Positions 36,334 to 45,442 of a stretch of DNA of 64,000 bases are shown here, in pieces. Each line of letters starts with the position of its first letter. Position 1 is the stretch's first letter. This stretch comes from Tepidaquicella sp964564635 (GTDB lineage: Bacteria > Bacteroidota > Ignavibacteria > Tepidaquicellales > Tepidaquicellaceae): assembly GCA_964564635.1 (NCBI GenBank), contig CAZMAR010000005.1:10848-74847 (forward strand), in the 5' to 3' direction. The translations under genes and the position numbers were made by a program. The notes below the pieces were generated by a model, which saw only the letters and a list, made by a program, of their open reading frames with translations, did no database searches and was not told the DNA's origin.

Positions 36334-37593
36334 TTACTTTTCTTCTTCACTTGTTCTAATAAACCACAGTTCACCAAAATTAAAACCAGCGGTAATCTTA
36401 AACATATTATCTCTAATTAAATTATTTGAGGTCTTTCCTCTCGTAGCAAAAGAAACACCTATATCTATTGTATTATATTGATTCAGTGGAATTCCAATAC
36501 CAGCATTAATTCCAAAGCAGCTAATTGTTTCACCGTTTATATATAAATTTGTTTTTTCGTAAAATGCACCAAACCTATAAAATTTATTTATCCAGAAAGT
36601 TTCAAACTCAGGTTTTGAGGGTGGCGTTAGTTCGACTCCAATGGCAAATCTCATAGAATTCTTTAAGTTTCGGGAGGATTGATTTCCTATCATATATTCA
36701 CTCCATTGCTGCCAGAAAAAATCACCCGATACAATTATCCTATCTCCAAATTTGTTCATAATACCAACCCCGAATGCTTGAGGATATTTTATATCTGAAG
36801 CGGTTAATGAAGTTGTATCTAATCCAATTATTGTTTGGTTAATTACTTCAGCTTCTGATTTCAAATTGTATTTTGTTTGATAAAGTAGTGCAATTGTCAA
36901 TTCTTCGCTTTTTAATTCGGTAAACATTCTTCCAAGATTTATAGCAAGTCCTGCTTTTAAAAATGAACCATGTATGTTGTTTTCAACCCTTCTATAGGAG
37001 TTAGTGTATTGAGCATCATTAAAGTCAAGCAAAGCAAGTTTTTTAATATTTCCAAAAGAATAATTATACTCTAATCCAGCACTTACATTTTTCAATCCTG
37101 CAAAGCACATTCCAACATTTATTCTTGTAAGCCCTCCATTTCCAGCATAAGTTGATTTTACAGGTAAACCATTGGTGAATGTGTTATTAACAATCTTATA
37201 ATTTATTTGATTCATCTGATTAAAGCCAAGATTTATTACCCAACCTAAATCTTTATCAATAGGAATTCCCAAATTAAATCCTGATACATCAGCATTGGAG
37301 ACATTTGAATTTTTATTTCCATTAGAAGAGTTTAATAAATCATATTCAAAACCAAATGAAATAATTGTGTAAGGTAACCTATAATTTATTGCAGGATTTA
37401 TACTATTAACATAATTTCCAGACAAGGCAATTCCTAAAATTCCCATTCCTTCGGTTCGATTGCTTACATAGTATTGTTGCTCACCCAGTCCATAAATTGT
37501 GTAAGGTGAACCTACACTAAATTCTTCTTGCGCAAACAAAGAAGACATAAAACTAATTAAGAAAAATATATAAAATAAAACTAACTTTTTCAT
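36334..37593 (-). CDS. Outer-membrane beta-barrel protein (FadL/OmpP1-like)
   Basis: 419 aa. A signal peptide (cleavage near LFAQ-EE) is followed by SPYTIYGLGEQQ, RTEGMGILGIALSG and NSINPAINYRLPYTIISFGF. This is the start seen in many Bacteroidota FadL-like outer-membrane proteins, where N-P-A sits after the first hatch strand. Alternating amphipathic strands run to the C-terminus. It overlaps the upstream lipoprotein gene by 4 bp, implying translational coupling and possibly a joint surface complex. The ligand is unknown; the long-chain-fatty-acid transporter name should not be taken literally. Confidence 0.65.
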   Translation of the reverse strand: MKKLVLFYIFFLISFMSSLFAQEEFSVGSPYTIYGLGEQQYYVSNRTEGMGILGIALSGNYVNSINPAINYRLPYTIISFGFEYDLLNSSNGNKNSNVSNADVSGFNLGIPIDKDLGWVINLGFNQMNQINYKIVNNTFTNGLPVKSTYAGNGGLTRINVGMCFAGLKNVSAGLEYNYSFGNIKKLALLDFNDAQYTNSYRRVENNIHGSFLKAGLAINLGRMFTELKSEELTIALLYQTKYNLKSEAEVINQTIIGLDTTSLTASDIKYPQAFGVGIMNKFGDRIIVSGDFFWQQWSEYMIGNQSSRNLKNSMRFAIGVELTPPSKPEFETFWINKFYRFGAFYEKTNLYINGETISCFGINAGIGIPLNQYNTIDIGVSFATRGKTSNNLIRDNMFKITAGFNFGELWFIRTSEEEK

Positions 37594-38777
37594 CTCGGAG
37601 TGTATCTTATTATTAATAAAGGTCTTTTAGATGCATCTGTAATACTTTGTGAATAGAAAGCATATTTATCGATTCCCTGATAATCATATACATAGTTCAA
37701 AAGCACACCATAATTTGTTGCACCCATATTCCATTTCTGAAATATATATTGCAATCGAATGGTATATGTTATTGAATCTTTTTTGGAAGTAAAAAATAAT
37801 ATTCCATCTGTTTGAACACTTCCAGTTGTATCGGTTATTCTGCTAAAAGCAATTCTTGAATCTGCATAGTTTTTTATGAAAGAATTTGATGGATCCATTT
37901 TGAGTTCAAGATATGCATCATTAATTGTTACCTTTGAAGGTAATTTACTGAGATTAAATTTTAAAATACTTCTGTAACTTATACCTGTATTTAGTATAAA
38001 TCTATCCTGTGGAATTAATATGTTAGTAACATTACTTAAAGAAACTGATTCTGATGAATTCAAAACAATTGTATCAATTTTTGAACCTTTCTGTACAACT
38101 GCTTTTATAAATGGTTTTATGCTATCTGTTTGTATAAGGCTTGTATAAAATCCTTTTATTGCAGTTGAAGATGGATTAGGTACGAAAGCAACTCCATAAT
38201 TCTCAAAAGGATAATTAGAATTTGCAGATTTCCATAACCACTGCTTTACAATTGTAGTATCAAAAGGTATTGTTATTGTTGTCGTATCAGAGAGAGTTCC
38301 TGTATAATTTCCAAGTAAATTGGTACCAATAGATGAATTATTAAACTTATCGTAGGTTATTCCACTAAAAGTAATCGTATCCAATAGTGGATAAATATTA
38401 AACGAGGTAATACCCAATGAATCCTGAAAATAATAATTGTTATAAGTCAGGTTTATGCTTGCTGATAAGACCGAACAACTATCATAGTTTGAAGTAATAT
38501 CTTTAAACTTGAGAAGAAATTTTGATTCATAATTCTGATATTTACCAACAAGGGAAAAATAAGAGGGATAGGTATTTATATATTGTAAAAAACTGTAATC
38601 AGTAATTTGAATAGTATCAGTTTCAGAATTTAATAAAACAGTTCCCAGCGTATCATCACCAGGCAAAAAATTTAATCCAAGGTCATTTGGTTCTTGTTCA
38701 CAGCTATAAAAAACAGAAGTGAAAATACCAACAAATAATATAAAAACCCTGATTTGATTGTTTATTTGTAATTTCAT
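37590..38777 (-). CDS. DUF4270-like outer-membrane lipoprotein
   Basis: 395 aa. An N-terminal hydrophobic helix ends in a lipobox-like FYSC, with Cys at residue 26, followed by EQEPNDLGLNFLPGDD. This E-P-x-x-L-G-x-N-x-L-P-G-D start is typical of the Bacteroidota DUF4270 family. The rest is beta-rich and Ser/Thr/Asn-rich, with several FLLKFKDI and RSILKFNLSKLP-type strands, probably two jelly-roll domains. It is expected to be anchored in the outer membrane. The stop overlaps the start of the barrel gene by 4 bp. No function is established for the family. Confidence 0.7.
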   Translation of the reverse strand: MKLQINNQIRVFILFVGIFTSVFYSCEQEPNDLGLNFLPGDDTLGTVLLNSETDTIQITDYSFLQYINTYPSYFSLVGKYQNYESKFLLKFKDITSNYDSCSVLSASINLTYNNYYFQDSLGITSFNIYPLLDTITFSGITYDKFNNSSIGTNLLGNYTGTLSDTTTITIPFDTTIVKQWLWKSANSNYPFENYGVAFVPNPSSTAIKGFYTSLIQTDSIKPFIKAVVQKGSKIDTIVLNSSESVSLSNVTNILIPQDRFILNTGISYRSILKFNLSKLPSKVTINDAYLELKMDPSNSFIKNYADSRIAFSRITDTTGSVQTDGILFFTSKKDSITYTIRLQYIFQKWNMGATNYGVLLNYVYDYQGIDKYAFYSQSITDASKRPLLIIRYTPR

Positions 38778-38912
38778 AATTTCAATTTAATCACTTAAAC
38801 TATATAAAGATAAAATCATTTTCCAAAATAATATATATATATAAAACATTCAAAATATTAAACTATTACAATTTATATTAGAGGGGAGTATATTTAATAT
38901 TTATGGAAAAAT

Positions 38913-39521
38913 CTATGTATTTTCAGATTCCTGAATTGGTTTATCTTTTATTTTTTTTATTTCCTTCTTTATAAATTTAGCTGCATCGACCAAATTCTTT
39001 GCTACATAGTCAATTTTTATATTTTGTGATTCACATTCTTTTAAATCTTGTTTTCCATAACCAGTTAAAACGAGAATTTTTTTCAAGCCTGCATTTTCTG
39101 CACATTGCATATCTTTAATTGAGTCACCAATTAAATAACTTTCCTCTAAATTAATATCATATTTTAATTGTGCATCAAGTATCATTCCAGTTGCGGGTTT
39201 TCTATAAATACTATCAACTCTGAATTCCTCTACAATCCCATCTATATGATATGGAGAATAAAATATATCATCTATCAAACTTGTATCATTTTCTGAAAGT
39301 AATCTCTTAAATTCATCATGAATTTTTTCTAATTCCTCAACTGTTAAAAGTCCATGAGCAACGACTGATTGGTTGGTAATAATTATATTCAAAAATCCAA
39401 GTTTCTTAAAAATCTTTAAAGCTTTTTTAACACCTGGGAAAATTTTTATTTCTTCTATTTTCGTTAGGTAGTTAATGTCTTTATTTATGGTTCCATCTCT
39501 ATCTAAAAATATTGCTTTCAA
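38913..39521 (-). CDS. HAD-IIIA phosphatase (GmhB / HisB-N-like)
   Basis: 202 aa. Catalytic DxDGT is LDRDGTINKD (D7, D9), motif II is ITNQS (about 48-52), motif III Lys is in YRKPATGM (about 106-113) and motif IV is IGDSIKDM (about 127-134). The layout is that of heptose-bisphosphate or histidinol-phosphate phosphatases. The four zinc ligands of E. coli GmhB (Cys/His around CPHH... and C-x-C) are missing: the loop reads YSPYHIDG ... FRVDSIYRKP, keeping only one His. A different substrate or a zinc-free GmhB is therefore likely. It lies 45 bp downstream of glgA, on the same strand. Confidence 0.75.
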   Translation of the reverse strand: MKAIFLDRDGTINKDINYLTKIEEIKIFPGVKKALKIFKKLGFLNIIITNQSVVAHGLLTVEELEKIHDEFKRLLSENDTSLIDDIFYSPYHIDGIVEEFRVDSIYRKPATGMILDAQLKYDINLEESYLIGDSIKDMQCAENAGLKKILVLTGYGKQDLKECESQNIKIDYVAKNLVDAAKFIKKEIKKIKDKPIQESENT

Positions 39522-39566
39522 TTTATAATTATTTAATTTTCAATTTTGTTGATTAGATAAAGATAA

Positions 39567-41048
39567 TTATTTCTTTGATATTGACTTGTACAATTCCATA
39601 TATTTTCTTGCTGAAGCTTTCCATGAAAAATCCTGTCCCATTCCATTTCTCATCATAGTGCACCATTTTGATTTATTATTGCGATAAACCGATAGAGCCA
39701 GCTTTATTGTATTTAAAAAATCTTTCGGATTGTATTTTTCAAACACAAAACCATTTCCGTCTGGCTTATTATAGTCAATTATTGTATCTGCCAATCCACC
39801 AGTCTTTCTTACAACTGGAACTGTACCATAACTCAAACTGTACATCTGATTATATCCACAAGGTTCATATTTTGAAGGCATAAGAAATATATCTGCTCCT
39901 GCTTCTATATGATGTGCGAGCTCCTCATCATAACCAATATGCACAATTAATTTTTCGGGATATTGCCTTTTTGCTTGCAGTAAGAATTTTTGATAATGTT
40001 CTTCTCCTCTTCCCAATATAATCATTTGAATATCTTCTTTCATTAATTCTGGAAGTATCTTTACAACTAAGTCAAACCCCTTCTGATCTGCAAGTCGTGT
40101 TATCATACCTATTAAAGGTACATCTTCTTTATATTCAAGATTAAACCTTCTAAGCAATTCCCTTTTATTTTCGTATTTCAACGGGATTTCCTGATAAGTA
40201 TATCTATAATATATGATTTTATCAACATTTGGACTCCAAACTGAATAGTCTATACCGCTTAATATACCAACTATATCTTTTTTCCTTTTTAGTAAAACAT
40301 CTTCAAGCCCTTTGTTTAATTCCTTATCTGTTAAAATTTCTTCTGCATATTTTTTACTTACTGTTGTAATTTTATCTGCATATATTAAGCCTGTTTTAAG
40401 AAAATTAAATTTATTATTCTGTCCTTGCAATTGTTCCTCGAAGACAGATTCCGGAAGCCCTGTTTTATAGAATGAAGATTTTGGAAATATTCCCTGTTTT
40501 ACAAGGTTATGAATGGTAAGTACAGTCTTTATTCCTTTTATGTGTTCATTTTTCTTATAAATCCTTTTCAGCATTGGAGGAATTAAACTCGTTTGCCAGT
40601 CATTACAATGAATCACATCTGGTTTCCATTGTAGGATTTCCAGTATTTCTATTACTGCTTTGGAAAAGAATAAAAACCTCTCATCATTATTAGAAAATTC
40701 CTTCTTGGTTCTGGGATTATAATAGATTCCTTTATTCTTAAAAAAATCATTGTTTTCTAACAGATAAATCTGTGCTTTTGTATTCTTGCCGTGAATGAAA
40801 GAAGATTTAATACTAAACTTTACTTGTTTTCCGAGAAAATCAATTTTCAAATCCTTCAGGCGTTTTATCTCATGTATCTGTAACCGACGCTCATCCAAAG
40901 GTCCATATTTTGGCGTTATTATTCTTACTTCATTGCCAAGCGAATTCAATGCCTGTGGTAAAGAATTTGATACATCTGCTAATCCCCCTGTTTTAGAGTA
41001 AGGAAACACTTCAGAGGTTACAAAAAGAACATTATATCCTTTTTTCAT
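39567..41048 (-). CDS. glgA: Glycogen (starch) synthase GlgA, GT5 family
   Basis: 493 aa GT-B glycosyltransferase using ADP-glucose. The N-terminal ADP-binding signature is YSKTGGLADV (about 18-27, with the K-x-G-G motif). DVIHCNDWQTSLIP is the acceptor-side loop, and LIGMITRLADQKGFD opens the C-terminal domain. The E-x7-E type motif lies in PSKYEPCGYNQMYSLSYGT, followed by a second KTGGLADT. Length is normal for GlgA. It implies glycogen storage; the other glycogen genes are not in the window. ATG 41048; 425 bp of non-coding DNA lies upstream. Confidence 0.94.
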   Translation of the reverse strand: MKKGYNVLFVTSEVFPYSKTGGLADVSNSLPQALNSLGNEVRIITPKYGPLDERRLQIHEIKRLKDLKIDFLGKQVKFSIKSSFIHGKNTKAQIYLLENNDFFKNKGIYYNPRTKKEFSNNDERFLFFSKAVIEILEILQWKPDVIHCNDWQTSLIPPMLKRIYKKNEHIKGIKTVLTIHNLVKQGIFPKSSFYKTGLPESVFEEQLQGQNNKFNFLKTGLIYADKITTVSKKYAEEILTDKELNKGLEDVLLKRKKDIVGILSGIDYSVWSPNVDKIIYYRYTYQEIPLKYENKRELLRRFNLEYKEDVPLIGMITRLADQKGFDLVVKILPELMKEDIQMIILGRGEEHYQKFLLQAKRQYPEKLIVHIGYDEELAHHIEAGADIFLMPSKYEPCGYNQMYSLSYGTVPVVRKTGGLADTIIDYNKPDGNGFVFEKYNPKDFLNTIKLALSVYRNNKSKWCTMMRNGMGQDFSWKASARKYMELYKSISKK

Positions 41049-41473
41049 CTAAGAATTTAATTTATACAAAGTTACTTCTATCTCTTTAGATATTCAATAC
41101 AATTATTTCGTTATATTTAGATATTTTATATTTTTATTAGTATATGTAAAGTTATCTATAACTGTGTTGATATGAATTTTAAACTTCTTTTATAGATATA
41201 GTAAATCCAAAATTTATTATAGAGTAAAGATTTTTATTTACATTCAAATTTGTGATAAATTAAATAAAATTTTTAAATGGAAAATAATAAAATTATTTTT
41301 ATAAATGTTAAGTTTATTTTTTTTGCATGTTTTAATAAGGAGTTTATATGAATTTTTAGGGGTAAAATTTCTAATTCAATTATATTTAATTATTAAAATT
41401 TTAATTTTATATTCCTCTAAAAGTAATAAGTGAAACCAGAATAAATATAAAATATTTACAAAAATATATTTAT
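41049..41473. other. 425-bp intergenic region upstream of glgA and the cytochrome operon
   Basis: Divergent control region, extremely A+T-rich. It holds a good ribosome-binding site AAGGAG (41337-41342) followed by ATG at 41348 and a stop after three codons (41348-41359). This could be a leader micro-ORF, the remnant of a lost gene, or chance. No FNR-type box or strong hairpin was found. Confidence 0.4.
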
Positions 41474-42040
41474 ATGAAAAAGCTTTTTAGTAATTACTTT
41501 AAAAAAATATTTACGATTTTTCTGCTTCCAATATTAATTGTTTTTATATATGGGGCTGGCTTCCAATTTCAGAAGTTCAAATATGTTGGTGTAACCAGGT
41601 GTGTAAGTTCCTGTCATAAAACTGAAAGACAGGGTAGTCAATTGGAAATATGGAAAAATTCTCTACATTCAAAAGCATTTAAAACACTTGAAACTGAAAC
41701 GGCAGAAAAAATTGCTATTGAAAAAGGATACAATTCAAAACCTGTTGAAATTCCAGAATGTATTAAATGTCACCTACTTGGAAAAGAATTAACCCCTGAA
41801 GAATTATCTGTTACTTTTGAAAAAGAGGAAGGAGTTCAGTGTGAAAGTTGTCATGGACCAGGTTCTGAATATATGAAAGTCTCAATTATGAAGGATAGGA
41901 ACAAATCAATTGAAAATGGTTTGATAGTCTATGAAGATAAACAAAAATTATGTATTATATGCCACAATGAGTATAGTCCTACCTTTAAGCCATTTGACTT
42001 TGAAAGTTCATGGAAAAAGATTAAGCATTATAAACCGTGA
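41474..42040 (+). CDS. Tetrahaem-type cytochrome c554-like protein with a CX3CH site
   Basis: 188 aa. An uncleaved or signal-type N-terminal helix (about 11-30) is followed by the c554-like opening KYVGVTRCVSSCHKTE and a SLHSKAF helix that commonly supplies a distal His. The haem sites are CVSSCH (43-48, a CX3CH with one extra residue), CIKCH (96-100), CESCH (123-127) and CIICH (160-164). In relatives the first site is a normal CxxCH in the same YVG..x.C context, so the insertion looks real. It is probably a periplasmic electron carrier. It overlaps the next gene by 4 bp (GTG/TGA). Confidence 0.8.
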   Translation: MKKLFSNYFKKIFTIFLLPILIVFIYGAGFQFQKFKYVGVTRCVSSCHKTERQGSQLEIWKNSLHSKAFKTLETETAEKIAIEKGYNSKPVEIPECIKCHLLGKELTPEELSVTFEKEEGVQCESCHGPGSEYMKVSIMKDRNKSIENGLIVYEDKQKLCIICHNEYSPTFKPFDFESSWKKIKHYKP

Positions 42041-43344
42041 ATAGAAAAATCTCAGATTACAAAAAAATTTTCTTAATCACTTTTGTTATTATATTTTCAG
42101 GTTTTAATTTTGCGTTATGTCAAAATTTAAATTTCAGAATAAGTTCTCATTTTTATTCTTTCGAGAGATATGATTCAATTAATTCTGGGAAGGAAAAGTT
42201 TTTAAAAGGATATCAGAGTGTATTACTTGATGTCTCAAGAAAAAACTGGTCTTTTAATACATCATTTCAAACCGAGGAAGATATAATTGGTAAAACAGGA
42301 AAGGGATTTAATTATCGTTTTTATTCTGCTTACATTAAAGGGATTAATATTTTTAATGTTCTTGATTTAAGGCTCGGTAGACAATATGTTTCTGCTGGTG
42401 TAGGGAGAGGTACAATTGATGGGATTTTTCTAAAAATGAAACTCGGAAATGAAAGTGAATATCAATTAAAAGGATTTGTTGGAGCTAATACCCCCCTAAC
42501 TTATAATTTTAGTGATTACGGAAAATTAACAGAAAATTTTTCTTTTGGTTCGCAATTTACTTTCTATGGGATTGAATCATTATCTCTTTCTTTAAGTTAT
42601 TTTGTTAAACACAGTAAACCAAAACCTTATTATACAATTAGACCTGATAGTATTTTTAACCCCAAAGAAGTTCTTATAGATTTGGATGAATTCAATAGTA
42701 AATATGCTGGATTAGATTTAGTTTTTAATAAAGAGAAATTTTCTTTTTTAGGGAAATTGTATTATGATATCAATCTTAAAAGATTCTATCGTGCTGAAGT
42801 TAATACAAGTTATAATTTATTAAAGAATCTAAAGCTGTCTGCAGCTTATACATACCGGGAACCTCAAATATCATACAACACAATTTTTTGGGTTTTCAAC
42901 CACAGACAAACGCAAGAATTGGAAGCAGGTATAGATTATATATGGATTAAGGATTATAACATTTTTGCAAGAGTATCAAATGTATTTTATGAAAATGATA
43001 ATTCGCTTAAAATTTCTTTAGGCATTCTACATCCTTCTTATGGTGTTTCATTTATTAAAAGTACTGGATACTGCGGGGAGTCAGAAGGTATATATGGATA
43101 TTTCAACTATAACATAGTACCTAAAAAATTATCTTTAACTTCCGGACTTAACTTTTCAAGTTATAAATTAGATAATTATATAAATTCAAGAGAGAATGCT
43201 TTCGCTGGAATTATTGGGATTGTTTATCAGCCAATTAGCAGAATGAATTTAGATGTACAGGGACAGTTTATAACAAACAGGATATACAAATTTGATTCGA
43301 GAGTACTTATAGGCTTTAGCTACTGGCTTTTTACAAAATTATAA
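42037..43344 (+). CDS. Outer-membrane beta-barrel protein of the multihaem cytochrome operon
   Basis: 435 aa from a GTG that overlaps the stop of the preceding cytochrome gene. A signal peptide ends near FALCQ-NL. The mature part is a run of amphipathic strands with aromatic girdles (NFRISSHFYSFERYD, WSFNTSFQTEEDI, LDLRLGRQYVSAGVGRG, LKLSAAYTYREPQ, SRVLIGFSYWLFTKL). It ends in an aromatic-rich strand, as expected for a BAM-inserted barrel of about 16-20 strands. It has no haem sites itself. Lying between multihaem cytochromes, it may be the porin sheath of a porin-cytochrome conduit. I see no direct sequence match to MtrB/PioB, so the role is inferred from context. Confidence 0.6.
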   Translation: MNRKISDYKKIFLITFVIIFSGFNFALCQNLNFRISSHFYSFERYDSINSGKEKFLKGYQSVLLDVSRKNWSFNTSFQTEEDIIGKTGKGFNYRFYSAYIKGINIFNVLDLRLGRQYVSAGVGRGTIDGIFLKMKLGNESEYQLKGFVGANTPLTYNFSDYGKLTENFSFGSQFTFYGIESLSLSLSYFVKHSKPKPYYTIRPDSIFNPKEVLIDLDEFNSKYAGLDLVFNKEKFSFLGKLYYDINLKRFYRAEVNTSYNLLKNLKLSAAYTYREPQISYNTIFWVFNHRQTQELEAGIDYIWIKDYNIFARVSNVFYENDNSLKISLGILHPSYGVSFIKSTGYCGESEGIYGYFNYNIVPKKLSLTSGLNFSSYKLDNYINSRENAFAGIIGIVYQPISRMNLDVQGQFITNRIYKFDSRVLIGFSYWLFTKL

Positions 43345-43355
43345 TTTTCGTAGCA

Positions 43356-44588
43356 ATGAAAATTTTCAAATTTTATTTTTCTTTAATATTTTGTATGCTT
43401 ATTTATTTATTATTTAGTTCGCACACTATAGATTATTTCTATTACAATAATGCAGGTAATGGAAACGAAAAGATAATAAAATTTAACCATAGCATTCATA
43501 TAAAAGAATATAATATTAAATGTATTGCCTGTCATAAAAAAGTAATGGATTCCGAAAAGTCCGAGGATGCCTTAACTCCTGTTAAACCTGCTTGTGCTTC
43601 TTGTCATAATGTAAATGATGAAAAAGAGTGTTCTTTTTGCCATTACGAAAAGGTTTTCGAGAAACTAATCCCAACCCCAAAAGAATTAAATTTTTCTCAT
43701 AAGATACATTTAAAATTAGGAAAGGAATGTAATGATTGTCATATAAATATGAAGGATTATAAATATTCAAATGAAAATACTAATAAATACCCATCAATGG
43801 AATTTTGTTATAAATGTCATAATTCTGAAAGTAAGATAATAAAAAGCTCCTCCGGTGAATGTGAAGTGTGTCATACAAATTTAACTAATCTCAAGCCAGT
43901 AAATCATTTAACTTCTAATTTTCTTAATGAGCATAAGTGGGTTTTTGAAACACAAGGCGAAAAAAATAATTGTATGATGTGCCATAGCGATAATTTTTGT
44001 ATGGTTTGTCATTCAGCTGGAAATTATTATGGAGAAAATAAAAGAAATAACTTCTATGCTCCTTTTTATACAAAAAACTCCGGCAATAGAATAGATAGAG
44101 CTGAACTTCAGAAATTAAATACAGTACATAACTTAAATTACTTATACACACATGGAATTGACGCAAAACAAAAAAGTTTTGAATGTAAAACCTGTCATAA
44201 TGTATCTGACTTTTGTAGTGCCTGTCATTCAAACGATGGAAATATTTTAACCGGAATTTTACCAAGAAGCCATCTATCATCAAATTTTACTACTTTTGGT
44301 GTTAATTCTGGAGGTGGCTTACATGCGGAATTAGCAAGAAAGGATATTGAATTTTGTCAAAGCTGTCACGATGCCGTTGGAGCAGATCCTGTATGTGTTC
44401 GTTGTCATTTTGATAATGATGGGATTAAAGGAACTAACCCATCAACACACGAGAAAAATTTTCTTAAAGAGGAAAAAGGTATTTGGCATAATAACAGTGG
44501 TGCTATTTGCTATCTTTGCCATACAGATATGAATGCCAGACCAAATGGAAGAAAGGGAATAGGATTTTGTGGCTATTGTCATAATTAA
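43356..44588 (+). CDS. 14-haem c-type cytochrome
   Basis: 410 aa with an N-terminal hydrophobic segment (about 5-25) acting as a signal or anchor. Fourteen CxxCH sites run from residue 56 to the C-terminus: CIACH, CASCH, CSFCH, CNDCH, CYKCH, CEVCH, CMMCH, CMVCH, CKTCH, CSACH, CQSCH, CVRCH, CYLCH and CGYCH. FNHSIHIK and FSHKIHLK near the start are the F-x-H-x-x-H pattern of cytochrome c7/c3-type modules that supply distal His ligands. Average density is one haem per 29 residues. It is probably a periplasmic or outer-membrane electron wire, working with the barrel upstream and the lipoprotein downstream. I recognise no known family as a whole. Confidence 0.85.
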   Translation: MKIFKFYFSLIFCMLIYLLFSSHTIDYFYYNNAGNGNEKIIKFNHSIHIKEYNIKCIACHKKVMDSEKSEDALTPVKPACASCHNVNDEKECSFCHYEKVFEKLIPTPKELNFSHKIHLKLGKECNDCHINMKDYKYSNENTNKYPSMEFCYKCHNSESKIIKSSSGECEVCHTNLTNLKPVNHLTSNFLNEHKWVFETQGEKNNCMMCHSDNFCMVCHSAGNYYGENKRNNFYAPFYTKNSGNRIDRAELQKLNTVHNLNYLYTHGIDAKQKSFECKTCHNVSDFCSACHSNDGNILTGILPRSHLSSNFTTFGVNSGGGLHAELARKDIEFCQSCHDAVGADPVCVRCHFDNDGIKGTNPSTHEKNFLKEEKGIWHNNSGAICYLCHTDMNARPNGRKGIGFCGYCHN

Positions 44589-44602
44589 AAAATTCTTTTG
44601 AT

Positions 44603-45442
44603 ATGTTTCGATTTAAATATATTTACATATTACTAATATTCGGGATTTTAATTTTTCTAAACAATTGTAGTAAAATATATGATGATTTACCAATTGCCCC
44701 TAAAGATGGTCAACATCCTTCAGGATGGACAATTAAAGCTTCAGGAAATTTTCACGGTTCATACATATATGAAAAAAAACTTTGGAACTTATCTATTTGT
44801 ATTTCCTGCCATGGGGCTAATTATCTTGGTGGAACTTCAGGTAGCAGTTGTTATGATTGTCATAAAGCAAGCCCAGAAGATTGTAGACTGTGTCACGGAA
44901 ATGGAATTAATACAATTTATCCACCAAAAGCGCTTAACGGAGATACTTCAATTCAATCAATTGGTGTAGGTACTCATAATTCGCATATAAAACCTAAATA
45001 CTCTTTTTCTACCGGATGTATTACCTGTCATAAAAATTTAAATTCCTTCCAAGATAGTAATCATATTGGAGTAAACCCAGATGGAATTGCAGAGGTGATT
45101 TTTGATTCCACTTCTATTATAACTACAGGTGGAATTAGACCTGTTCCTATTTGGGACAGAAACACGGGTATATGTGATGGTACTTATTGTCATGGAAATT
45201 TTGTTAATGGGAATTATAGATTGTATTCCCCACCTGTAAATCCGTTCTGGACATCTCCTTCTTCAGTTAAGTGTGGTTCCTGCCATGGCAATCCGGAAAA
45301 TAGTAATCCTTTACCTGGCGGTTCACATATACAAGGTTTTACTTTATATGAATGCTTTCAATGTCATGGTTTGGTAATTAATTCTGAAGGAAAAATAATA
45401 AATAAAAATCTACATATTAACGGTGTAATTAATTGGAACTAA
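44603..45442 (+). CDS. Heptahaem c-type cytochrome, probable lipoprotein (CX4CH/CxxCH type)
   Basis: 279 aa. The N-terminal helix ends in FLNNC (C22), an imperfect lipobox, so outer-membrane lipidation is plausible. Haem sites: CISCH (66-70), CYDCH (83-87), CRLCH (94-98), CITCH (139-143), CDGTYCH (191-197, a CX4CH), CGSCH (224-228) and CFQCH (251-255). The CX4CH followed about 30 residues later by CxxCH is the arrangement named after Geobacter surface cytochromes (TIGR01904-type domain). It is likely the most exposed member of the conduit and might contact extracellular acceptors or donors. Last gene before ccmC. Confidence 0.8.
   Translation: MFRFKYIYILLIFGILIFLNNCSKIYDDLPIAPKDGQHPSGWTIKASGNFHGSYIYEKKLWNLSICISCHGANYLGGTSGSSCYDCHKASPEDCRLCHGNGINTIYPPKALNGDTSIQSIGVGTHNSHIKPKYSFSTGCITCHKNLNSFQDSNHIGVNPDGIAEVIFDSTSIITTGGIRPVPIWDRNTGICDGTYCHGNFVNGNYRLYSPPVNPFWTSPSSVKCGSCHGNPENSNPLPGGSHIQGFTLYECFQCHGLVINSEGKIINKNLHINGVINWN

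Noticed and set aside
41474..42040. Frameshift explanation for the extra residue in CVSSCH
   Set aside because: The insertion is a whole codon; the frame upstream and downstream encodes one continuous protein with three more haem sites.
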